A model generated the notes under the pieces. That model saw only the letters and a list, made by a program, of their open reading frames with translations. It searched no databases and was not told where the DNA came from. From the NCBI RefSeq assembly GCF_037325665.1, contig NC_090250.1:33578015-33642014 (forward strand): a stretch of DNA of 64,000 nt, written 5' to 3'. This DNA comes from Littorina saxatilis (taxonomy: Eukaryota > Mollusca > Gastropoda > Littorinimorpha > Littorinidae). Positions 37,501 through 49,500 of the stretch are shown here, one piece after another (position 1 is the first letter of the stretch; each line of letters begins with the position of its first letter). Both the position numbers and the translations under genes were made by a program.

Positions 37501-40500
37501 AGTTTTCTAGCTCGTGTGACTTTGTTCGTAGCTCTCCGTGCCTCTGCTTTTTGTGGGGCAAGTTTAGCTATAGTATTTTGTAAACGCATTAGTGCGTGTG
37601 TTTACTGAATTTTCCAGTCGTTTAGACTTATGTTTCAGTAAATTTTTTCGCGTTGCCACGTGTTGTTGTCAACATGTCTGATTCAGACAAGCGCCGTGGC
37701 AAGTCGGACCCCAAGGGGAAAATTAAGTCTAAGTCTTCCTCTTCCAAAGCAACGTTACTTGTTACAGACCAAGAGCGTAACACTTTGTTGGCTGTACCAA
37801 TTTCGGCGCCTAGCGCTGTTACTACTTCTGCTTCTTTTGCGGCGCCTAGCGCTACTGTTACTTCTGCACCTGTCTCTACATCGGAGACTTCGTCTTCATT
37901 GTTAGCACCTGGACAAGGTGCGTTGGTTTCCTCTCTGTTAAAGTCACTGGTTCCGGAAATCCGCAGCTTGGTGCAGGCAGAATTTCAGCGTTCCGTCGCC
38001 AGCAGTTCGGCGTTTCCGGCATCTGGCAGTGACGTCCGGGCATTGGCTTCCGTGTCTTTGTCCTCCACTTCCGGCTTGGAGCAGCGTCCTCCCTCTTCAG
38101 CGTCGGCTGGTAAGCAGAGCTGGTCCGATAGCCCTCGTGAGGCGCCTGGACGTTCTCCTTCGGGGGACAGCTCTTTCGCATCGGGTCACGACCGATACCT
38201 TGCTGATCTTTCATTTCCGGCGATAACCTACGAGGCCCCGGACTTGATCGAACAGCGGCGGCAGTCGGTTTCGACTGCCGCATTTCCGGCACTTGCCGGA
38301 AGTGATGATCCGTCCGCTCCGGCACGCTACGGCGGTCGCGGCAGGATGGAGTATTCACTGACTTCCGGTCCTTCCGGATCGCGAAGTCAACCAGTGCAGT
38401 CTTCACTTCCGCATTTTGCGGTTCCGTTGACTACACTTCCGGTTTCGGCCGGAAACGCTTCTTCCTCTTCTGGTGGTTCCTTCCGGATACCAGATAGTGG
38501 ATTACAGCGTGCGCCTTCCGGCTTTCAAGCGCCTAGGCTTGAGCAGGCATCACTCCACTCAGTCGGGGGAGTGACGTCAGCTCATCCAGCTCCGGTTTTT
38601 GCGGATGGTCGTCCTGCTTACCCTTTACCTTCACAGGGTTTTGGGCGGCAGGATGACGTTAGTGCTCAGGCTTTTCCGGTTTCCGGTTTGCCAGGGCATG
38701 CTTCTGCTTCCGGAACTGGTGACTTCGGTCATGGTTCCACGTGTGACTATTCTGATGCTCCATCAGTGGTCAGCGAGGAGTCGCGGGGCGTGTTTCCGTC
38801 GAAGCTCAAGTCTGTTCTTGACGTCGCGGCGGAAGTAACGTCTCGTTATTTTCCTGAAGGGGTGGTGGCTGCGGACTCTTCCGCATCATTCGTTCCTTCT
38901 GCCATGGCGGACTTCCGGCCGGCACAGGAAGATGTTTCTTCCTTCCGGTTCGCCGAGTCTCCGTCAGTGGCTTACCAACTTTCGCATTCACTGGTTCGTC
39001 CAGCACATGCGGGGAGTGGTATTCGGCCAGTGCCTGTTCCGTTACTGCTTCCTTTTGGTCCAGTTCCGGAATCAGCTCAGCAGTGGGTGGCTTCAGCTGC
39101 TCAAGCCTCTTCCTTCGTGCCTACGGCCAATAGGAAGCTTGGCATGCCCAATCAGAGCCAGAGTTGGCTGGCGTCTTTTGCACTCCCTAGGGCTACCCTT
39201 CCGGTTTCCCGGGAATTGCTGCCTCTTCTGACTAAACCGATCAAGCGTGATTCGGTTTTGCCGGTTTCCGAGGCTTCCCTCCTCTCTGCTGAGGAGGTTG
39301 GACGTCGGCAGATCGAACTGTCCTCCATTGCGGAGACTCTCGTTCGGGCTCTGTCTCGGGCATTGACCGATTCGCTGGTTCCTTTCACTCTCAGTGAAGA
39401 ACAGAATGCGGACGATGTCTCTGCGCTTTTGACCGCATTGGCCAAGGTCAATGAGGAACAATTGCGTCTTTCCTCCCTGCAGTACACCCAAGCGGTACTC
39501 TGTAGGAGGGATCTCTTCCTCTCGCAGTCCCAATTCACGGAGCTGGCTACTAGGGAGACCTTGAGAGTCTCCCCGGTCTCAGAGGAGTCTCTCTTCTGTC
39601 CGCTGGCACTGGATGCCAGACAGAAGGAGATTCAGTCGAACAAGGACAGTCAGTTCCTTGACTACACTCTGAAGGGGGTGAAACAGTCTCAGCCTTCTAA
39701 GCAGAAGCAGGCTCAGACATCGTCAAACCCCAAGCCAGCTCAGAAGCGGCAGGCTCCGCCGGCCGCTCGTGGTGGGAAGAAGAGGACGGCATCGGGGAGG
39801 GGGCGTGGCGGCTCTGGAAGTAAGCCACACCCCCAATGAAGCGCTCCCGATCTCACCTCCCTCCCGCCCTCCACCTTGGTGATGGCGGGAGGCCCCTCCC
39901 GGGCACTTTCTCGTTGGATGTTGGTAGTAGACAGCCAATGGATTGTGGGAGTGGTGAGATCGGGCTTCCGTCTACTCTGGCGGGAGGAAAAGGCGCCTCT
40001 TACCCGAGTGCCTCCGCGGTTCAAGCCCCCCTTCTCGCAGGAAGCACGTTCCGTCTTGCAGTCGGAAATTGCCTCCCTGGAGCAGAAGGGCGCGGTGGAG
40101 AGAGTTCGGGTCCACAGCTCCCTGGGATTTTACGGGCGTCTGTTCGCTGTTCCCAAAGCATCAGGAGGATGGCGTCCCGTGTTGGATTTATCTCTCCTCA
40201 ATACTTTCTTGAGGGAGATAAAATTCAAGATGGAGACGCCAGCCTCTGTCCGAGACTCTCTCCTCCCAGGAGACTGGGTGACCTCGATCGATCTCACGGA
40301 CGCATACTTTCACATTCTTATGCATCCGGCCGACCGGAAATGGCTTCGTTTCCGGTGGGGAGATCAGATCTACCAGTTTCGCGCACTCCCTTTCGGGCTG
40401 TCTCTCGCACCATGGATTTTCACCATGGTGGTGAGACAGGTCTGTGCACTGGTGAGGTCCCAGGGTATCCGCCTGCGGGCTTATCTGGACGACTGGCTCA

Positions 40501-43500
40501 TCATGAACCAGTCCCAGAGCGGCTGTTCGCAGGATACCCTGACGGTTCTTCGAGAATCCAACTCGTTGGGGTTCTCGATCAACCGGGTAAAGTCGGAGCT
40601 GACCCCGTCACAGACATTCACTTATCTGGGGATGTCTTTCGACACGGTCGCTTGGACTGTCCAGCCTTCTCAGAGAAGGGTGGACAAGCTCCAAGCTCAG
40701 ATTCGCTCCACTTTACCTCTCCTGATGGCTTCCATCCGCTCGCTCGCCTCCATCTTGGGGCAGATGGAGTCTATGGCTCTTCTGGTTTCACTGGGCCGGG
40801 TCCACAAACGTCCGCTTCAGTTCGCGCTGAAGCCGTTTGTGGACTCTCCTCTGGTGGACTGGGACGCCCTCATCCCTTTGCAGGGATGGTTCCAGTCTGC
40901 GACCCTTCCGTGGTTGGATACGGAGTGGGTCTGCAGAGGTGTTCCGATCGTCGTGCCCCTCCCCGACCTGGACCTCTTTACAGATGCGTCCAGGGAGGGT
41001 TGGGGGGCACATACAGATCTTCAGACTACTTCCGGTCTGTGGACGACGGAGCAGTCCTTGTGGCACATCAACTTGCTGGAGCTAGAGGCAGTTGCTCTAG
41101 CTCTGGCCAAGTTTCTGCCCTCCCTGTACGCCAAACATGTTCGTCTGTTTACAGACAACATGACAGTGGCGGCGTACATCAACAAGCAGGGAGGCTCGCG
41201 GTCCCCGTCTCTCTCGGAGAGGGCTTGCGAGATCCTGGTGTGGTGCTTTCAGCATCATATCACGATCTCGGCCAGGTACCTTCCAGGGAGGCTGAACACT
41301 TTGGCGGATGCGCTCAGTCGTTCCGGTACAGTGCTTCAGTCGGAGTGGACGATCACTCACGGGGCACTGCTTCGCCTTTGGGCCCAGGTCCAAAAGCCTC
41401 TGGTGGACCTTTTTGCCACAAGGTACTCAAAGAGGCTTCCGGTGTTCGTCTCGCCATTCCCGGACCCTCAGGCATGGCGAGTGAACGCTCTGGACTTTCC
41501 CTGGACGGGTCTGGAGGCGTACGCCTTTCCTCCCTTTCCGTTACTCAGCCGAGTAATCCGGAAAGCGGAGATGGAGGAGCCGGCCCTTCTTCTTCTGGTC
41601 GCTCCTCTGTGGCCGTCGCAGGTCTGGTTTCCAGATCTTCTTCGGCTCGCCCAAGGGCCCCCCATTCCTCTCGCACTCGTGCGAGGGGAACTAGTGCAGC
41701 CCCGAACAGGCATTCCACACGAGGAGCCCAGTCTTCTGAAGCTTCACGTGTGGAAGTTGTTCGGGACTCGCTGAAGCGCTCTGGGGCGTCGTCTTTGACT
41801 CTGGACTTGGTGGCTCGCTCGCATAGAGCGTCCACCTCTTCAGTTTATGCTTCCCACTGGAAGGCATGGACTGCCTGGTGTTCAGCTAGAGGGGTGAGTT
41901 CGGTGGCCCCGCGCTCTATTCAGGTCGCTAACCACCTCTCTTTCATGTCTTCACAGGGCGCCTCAGTCTCCTCGTTGAGGGTCCGGCGCTCCGCTATCTC
42001 GGCGACTCTTAAGCAGATTGGTCGTTCTGTTCGAGTCGGGGGCGTTATAGCTGCAGTCATTAAAGGGGCTGCTCTTAAGGAAGCTAAAGCTCGTTTGCCC
42101 GCTCCCAAGTGGGACTTGTTTTTAATCCTGGAATTCCGTCGTTCTGCGGATTTTGAGCCTTTAAGCGAGGCCAGTCTGTTCAATGTCACTCGCAAAGCGC
42201 TGTTTCTCCTTTTGTTGGCTACGGCCCGACGGGGTAGCGAGGTCCACGCCCTGTCGGGTCAGCCTGGAGATATCTCCTTTGAGCCGGACGGTTCCGCATC
42301 TTTGCGTTTCCGGCCTGATTTCCTGGCCAAGAATCAGTCTCCGGGGCAGGCCTCTCCGCTGGTTAGAGTTAAGGCTCTGACCAGCGCGTTGGCCCCGGGT
42401 GACCCCGATTCGGTCAATTGCCCTGTGAGGGCACTTCGTCTGTACTTAGCCCGGACTCAGCCGATTCGGTCTAGTTCTCAGAAGTTGTTGTTTATCTCTC
42501 TCCTTACTAGGCGCGAGAAAGATTTGTCGAAGGTAACGTTGGCCCGGTGGGTGTCCTCGCTCATCAAGCAGGCTTATGAGTGGAGTCGCACAAAGAGGGG
42601 GGGGGTTATGCCCTCCTTGCCACTTGACTCGGCCCGAGCCCATGAAACGAGGGCGTGGGCATCCTCTCTGGCAGTTCTGCGCTCCAGACGTCTAGAGGAG
42701 GTGCTGACAACTGCGTATTGGCGTTCCGAAGATGTTTTCATAAACTTTTATCTTCGGGACGTCACAGCTCTTCGACAGGATGGCTCCAGAGGCCTTCCAG
42801 CGCTCATAGCAGCAGGCCAGTTCCTGTCCAGAACTTGATGGTGAGTTTTGATTCATTTCTAGCCCACCGCCTTGTTGATGTTATCTGCTAATGTGATTCG
42901 GAGTAAGAATATGATATTTAATGGAAAATTTCCTAAATAAATTTTCATTTAATTAATATACTTACCCGAATCACATACTGTATTCCCTCCCACCTGCCCC
43001 GCTTATGGTTTTAAGATTTTTTAAAGCCGTATGATAATAGGCACGTGTTCCTAGAGGAAGTGACGTGGCATACACCCGTATGGGAGGTAACTCCCGGTGT
43101 GCTGGCCCATTACCAAAGCTACTTTCACTTTCGTTTTGGTGATGGGGTTGCTTCCCTTTAAATTCTTTAGCCGGGTAAGCGTTTTTCAGTGATAAGCATC
43201 TCAGGTGACTCAATGCTAATGTGATTCGGGTAAGTATATTAATTAAATGAAAATTTATTTAGGAAATTTTCCATTAGAGCTTTGAAAACCAACAATGGGT
43301 AATGAAGGGAAAGAATAAAACTTACGGTTTATGATTCACTTTCTGTAAGACCTTGGTAAGAAAATATGGTAACGTTCTTGTCTCAGAGCCATAATCTGAT
43401 AAAGCTTACACACACACAAAATTCAAAGCTGTTTCAATATAAAAATTCTTGCTTAACTGATTTTTTTAATTTTGTTTGTTTGTTGTATTATTCTTGCTTC

Positions 43501-46500
43501 ATCTAAATAGGAAACATTTCAAGGCAGCAGTCGGAGACATCACCTTACTGACTTCGCCTCTGACCTTTGACCCCAGTGTAGTTGAGTTGTTTATCACCTT
43601 GTCGTCTGGAGCTGCAGTGTTGCTAGTAGCAACAGCGGTGAAGATGTCACCTGACCGACTGTTGACCATGCTGACTGTTAGGCACAGAGTCTCCATACTG
43701 CAGGTAAGCTGCACTCTTCAATTGTGGAAGCAAAAGGTAAGATGGGGACAGACACAGGCCACTTGATTTGCACGCACTACTGACTGCTAACTACTACACC
43801 TGGCTCAGGACGGGCTGTGTGACTAATGAGGGGCGCGTGTACTGGGTAATTACAAACTTTGACAATAACTTGTAACAAGGTGAAAGGCATTATTGACCCT
43901 TTGTTGGTAGGTCGGTAATCTGAAAAACGAGGGCGTCGCTATTTAGAGGTTAGTTACAGGTTAGTTACAGTATAAAAGGCATCCGTGCCCAGAAAATTGG
44001 TTGGCAAATGGAGGGTGTCGTTTTTGAGTCACTTGAGAAAAAGTGACTCTATGTAATCGGTCAGTGTTAGTCTGTCCGGCCGGCCGTCCGGCCGTCCGGC
44101 CGGCCGGCCGTAGACACCACCTTAACGTTGGACTTTTCTCGGAAACTATCAAAGCGATCGGGCTCATATTTTGTTTAGTCGTGACCTCCAATGACCTCTA
44201 CACTTTAACGATGGTTTCGTTGACCTTTGACCTTTTTCAAGGTCACAGGTCAGCGTCAAAGGAAAAATTAGACATTTTATATCTTTGACAAAGTTCATTG
44301 GATGTGATTGAAACTTTGTAGGATTATTCTTTACATCAAAGTATTTACATCTGTAGCCTTTTACGAACGTTATCAGAAAAACAAGGGAGATAACTAGCCT
44401 TTTCTGTTCGGCAACACACAACTTAACGTTGGGCTTTTCTCGGAAACTATAAAAGTGACCGGGCTCAAATTTTATGTGAACGTGACTCCCAGTGACCTCT
44501 ACACTTTGACGTCTGCTTTGGTGACCTTTGACCTTTTTCAAGGTCACAGGTATGCTTCAGGTATGCTTTGTGTTGTGAATAGCAATTTCTTCCTGTCCAT
44601 CTGATGCCTCATATAATATTCAGAATTGCGAAAGTGACTCGATCGAGCGTTTGCTCTTCTTGTTAGGAGGGGTTCTTATGGGAGGTTCTACTTTATTTCT
44701 GTTTTAATGAAATTTTTTTCCCCAACAACTTATAATTCCATGACATTGTGTGTCACAATCTTTCTCAGATCACACCATCCTTGTTCAGACGCTTCAACCC
44801 AAACACTGTGAAGAAGACACTTCTAGGACCTGACAGTCGTCTTCGAGTGCTGGCATTTGGGGGAGAGACTTTCCCACGGAAGGAAATGTTTGATGACTGC
44901 ATGCATCCAGATAATGGAACCTCAGTCTACAATGTGTACGGAACCACAGAACTCTCCTGCTGGGCTGCATTGTATTGTGCAAGGCTGCCCAAAGGGTTGG
45001 TGCCTTTTTGTTCAGTCATGTTCGATTATTCAGGAAAAAAAGAAGGAAAAGAGAGAGATTCGGGCCGGGACGGACACGGGTGAACTTTATGTGCAGACCC
45101 AGAGACGGAAGCCATGTCCCACCCCCGTGTCATCACAATGGCACGTAAAAGACCTTGGTCATTCTGCCATAAGTGCAGGTGGCTGAATACACCTAAACAC
45201 GCAGACACCTGGGTAGCGCGACTCTGTTGCTGCTAGCTTTCCACTGGGAGGAAGCGACCCGAATTTCCCAGCGATGGGACAATAAAGTAATGAAAATGAA
45301 ATGAAAATGAAATGATATACCGTGGAAGTCCAATTTTAAGACCTTCAAAAATCTGAGAAAATCAGGTCCTAAAAAGTCACAAAATGGAGATGAATTTACA
45401 GAGGTTACGACAGAAAATATTAAAAGAGGGAATTCTTAAATCTGTGTGTTTCATTGTACAAATAAGTTATATGAAGTCTTATATGAAGTCTTATATCGCG
45501 CACGTATCTCCAGACTCGGACTCAAGGCGCAGGGATCTATTTATGCCGTGTGAGATGGAATTTTTTACACAATACATCACGCATTCACATCGACCAGCAG
45601 ATCGCAGCCATTTCGGCGCATGTCCTACTTTTCACGGCCTATTATTCCAAGTCACACGGGTATTTTGGTGGACATTTTTTATCTATGCCTATACAATTTT
45701 GCCAGGAAAGACCCTTTTGTCAATCGTGGGATCTTTAACGTGCACACCCCAATGTAGTGTACACGAAGGGACCTTGGTTTTTCGTCTCATCCGAAAGACT
45801 AGCACTTGAACCCACCACCTAGGTTAGGAAAGGGGGGAGAAAATTGCTAACGCCCTGACCCAGGGTCGAACTCGCAACCTCTCGCTTCCGAGCGCAAGTG
45901 CGTTACCACTCGGCCACCCAGTCCAAAGTGTTAAATTTATAACTGAATGCCAAACTTCTTAGTAGCTAATCAGTTTTAAAATGTATCTAAAATTGGGGAG
46001 CACTGATATGACTGAATGCTGAACTCATGAGTGCATTTTTATGTTTGTAGGTGTGTGCAGTATCCAGTTCCTATTGGTGAAGCACTGACAGGAACAAAGG
46101 TCAAGGTTGTTGATGAGAAGGGAGAGGATGTGACTTGTGGAACAGGACACATCCTGATTGGTGAGCTTTGGCAACTTGCGCAAATTTTTGGCACTCCTTG
46201 GTTTCACCTTTTCCTCACTGTGGAACAGCTCAGCAATTGCTCCGAAATGATGGCAATACAGTTTTGTCATTGTCTGAGTTTATGGTACGACTTCCTGCCC
46301 TTTCCCCCCCTACTTACACCCAAGTAAGCTAGCTAAATAGATATATATCAATAAGTGGACGATGGTTAATAAATACACTGGTAGATAAATGAAGAAATAA
46401 ATGAATATATTAATTCAAAAATAAGAACAGTTGTGTTACTCATTACATACATTACTTTCTCTCTCTCTCTCTCTCTCTCTGCTTGTCAGGTGGCGCTGAA

Positions 46501-49500
46501 AGGACTTGCCTGCTGAATAATGAGGATGAAGACCTGCTGAAGAGAGGCAATGTTTGGCGAAGAACGGGTGACCTTGGAAAGGTCGAAAGCGACGCAAACA
46601 TTTTCTGTCTAGGGCGTGAGGATCGGCAGATTAAGCGAAATGGAAAACGGCTAGATCTTGACACACTGGAAAAGGTTTACTTCCTTCACTTCTACTTTTT
46701 TTTGGGGGGAGGGTACTTTTTTTGGGGGGGGGGGGAGGGGGGGGTAATTGCAATGCAACATCCTGCAAATAGACAGCTATATCTTGACACACTGGAAAAA
46801 GTTTACTTACATTTCTTCACTTGGAGAGATGTAATTGCTCTGTAACATGCAACATCCTGCAACCTTAAACCATATTTTGTCAGTTAAACGTTCCATAGGT
46901 TTACCAATCTTGATTTTTTGTAATTGATTGTAGGTTTTAGTTTTCTCTTAAAGACCTCATGCCTGCAAAACTGGCTATGGATTTGTACTCTCCGTTTCTA
47001 GTCACTACAGTTTTAGCTTTTCTCTCCTGTTTCTTGTGCGTGTGTTGTTTTGCCCAAAAATGAGATAATGTTTACGTTTAAATTTTTTCATACCATAATT
47101 TTTGTGCAGGTCTGCAGGGAGGTGGACACAGTTGAGGACTGCCATGCAGTTTACACTGAGGCAACACTGCATGTGTTTGTCAGGGTTGAGGAGCACGAAA
47201 AGGAAGAGAAGAAACAGCTGTGCAATCGTGTGAAGTCACATGTGTTGGAAACACTGCCGTCGCAGTATCAGCCTGACTGTTTGACCTTGGTGACAGAATT
47301 CCCTGTGAATTCACACGGTAATATGAGTACTGTGCAATAAATGCTATCTTTTTGCTTGCACAGAATGAGCTGATGCATTCATCAGGCTTACTCTTTTGCT
47401 TCATAGATTTGCAGCCTTTTTTTTACATAATGACTTTAGAACTGATAATGCTCATTCACATGAAATGTCAAACAGCAGGACATTGTCATAATTATTCACA
47501 AACAAGGCAAAAGGCGAATGAACTTGAATAATCTGTATTTGCAGTGCAACTTTTTTGTGTATGGTAATTTCTGAGGCGCATCCGTCCAAGAAAGTTGTGT
47601 TCTGTCTCAAATGAGACTGTCATAAATATTTATTGCATCGATTACTCACAGTTACTCTTCCTTGCTGTTGCAGGAAAACTGAATGCTTCAGAGCTGCTCA
47701 AACTTCATGGCAGTGATGGACCAGAGAATCAGCAACCTCTTTCTTCTGCAGAAAGCTGGGCCTCCAAATTGTGGCAGGTGTGTATCTTTGTGATTTTTGC
47801 CTTTGGAATGAATGATTTATATATTTCCTCCGAAAGTGGCGTTTGTCTGCCTAAATGGCGGGGTAAAAACGGTCATACAGGTAAAAGCCGTGGGAGTTTC
47901 AGCCCATGAACGAACAAACAATGATTTATATTTCTTGCATTACTTGTGCTACATGTAATTAAAAGCAGGAAGTTTAAGCTACAGCAGTCCCTGCAATGTA
48001 CAGCCCCCGGCGTGAGCGGACACCTGACATGTACGGACACATTTGCTCGGCACGGAGTGTTTTCCTTCTATATTTGCCCCCCCCTTAAACGGACACCTGC
48101 AAAACGTGGACGCGGACACTCATTTTCGGTCCCAACAGCAGGTCATACCTCCAATGTACGGACAGACCATCGTCAAATTTTCACCACAACAAAATCGATA
48201 ACAGAGCAGTCCGGCTCTCGGTACAAAGATCACAGCCGCAATGGCGTGATGACAGTCACTGATAACTTGAGTGCACGTGTACCCATCAGGAGGGGGGGAG
48301 GGGGGGGGGGGTAGTTTTGGTCAGTAGTGGAGTACATGCGAAGATGCTAACATGAAACTGCACTGTGCTCTTTATTCTTGTCTGTTGGACGTTAACAACA
48401 AAAACCACAGTCGATGAAGGTCCTGAGCAAAAGAGAGTGAAAAACCGGCCACAGTTCTCAGCATCGTGTGTCTGTGTGTAACCTCTTTCATTGACAAGAT
48501 ACTCTTGTTTCCCCTCAGCCTTGACCAGTGAGTCGGTTGCCTAATCTGTGAACCCTTCAGTTGTCTTGCTTTGTCAAAAGTTACGACACAGTCAACTGGT
48601 TTTGCTCTGAGTGAACAGTGCATCTGGCCTCTCTGGCCACAGCCCCAAACAGTACATGGCTGGATCGAGTGAGTGAGAGAGAGAGAGAGAGGGGGGGGGG
48701 GGGGGGGTGGAGGGTTAGCTGGCTAAACTCTGTGGTGTGTCTGGTGTCACTGCATGTCAGCAGGAAGAGCATTGGAGAGAAATAGAGAGGTGTACTCTTC
48801 CACACAATTTCCAAGCATCAGTTGTCACGGGGGTAGGCAGTAGTGAGGGAGAGTGAGAGCTGTGTTGTGTACAGTGTATTTCCGACTGAAGAGTGAAAAG
48901 TCACTGCCATGCCACATGATCGGCATGCAGTCAATAAAGCCAGACAAGAAGAAAATAAATTACATGATTATGACATGCAGCTCTATCTGCTGCTATTTAT
49001 TCAAACTGGTTTTCAAGCTTATTCTTGCAAAGCATCTGCACACGCTCCTCTGTGCTGTGTTTGTGTGGCTGCTTTCGTATGTCAGTGCATGGTGAGTGTG
49101 TTCACTGCCTTGAGGATTTATTTTATCTCTTCTTTTCAACACTTTTCATACAAATCCTTTTTACAGAACGTTTAAAGAAGTATTAGGAGTTTATTGTTAT
49201 TGTTTAGTAGCCACAAGAAGTGATTAGCATAGACTCAATCCTGTTGTTTGTGTGTCACTGTGTGAGTGTATGGGGGAGGGGGTGGTGGACACATGCAATG
49301 TACGGACAGTTTTGCTATGGCCCAAGGGTGTCCGTTCATGAGAGGGACTGCTGTATTGCATATGAAACTTTCTTTCTTTCATCAATTTCATACCACTAAA
49401 GGAAGGAGGCGGGGGTTCTTTCAAATGAAACGTTTTGATTCTTTTCAAGTGCTTGGTTTCATTAGTCCTTTTTTTAAAACTTTTAGATGTTAAAAGTGGC

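Larger units (their letters stand above)
36830..43277 (+). mobile_element. DIRS retroelement, apparently whole, copy 3
   Basis: Tyrosine-recombinase retrotransposon inserted in AASDH intron 4. The inverted terminal repeats are about 36830-37050 and 43000-43277, with an internal complementary region around 42890-42965, the arrangement known for DIRS. Parts in order: leader with a tandem repeat of about 210 bp (37240-37670), gag-like ORF, overlapping reverse transcriptase/RNase H ORF, and tyrosine recombinase. The element looks whole: its main reading frames are open and I see no break. It is the best preserved of four DIRS copies here and probably the youngest. It shares the host gene's strand. 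Confidence 0.92.

Noticed and set aside
44164-44547. Open frame of about 108-127 aa shared by the repeats at 44021 and 58534
   Set aside because: The two copies are closely similar, so a shared open frame is expected by descent; there is no family match and the region also holds dense DR1-type DNA motifs.
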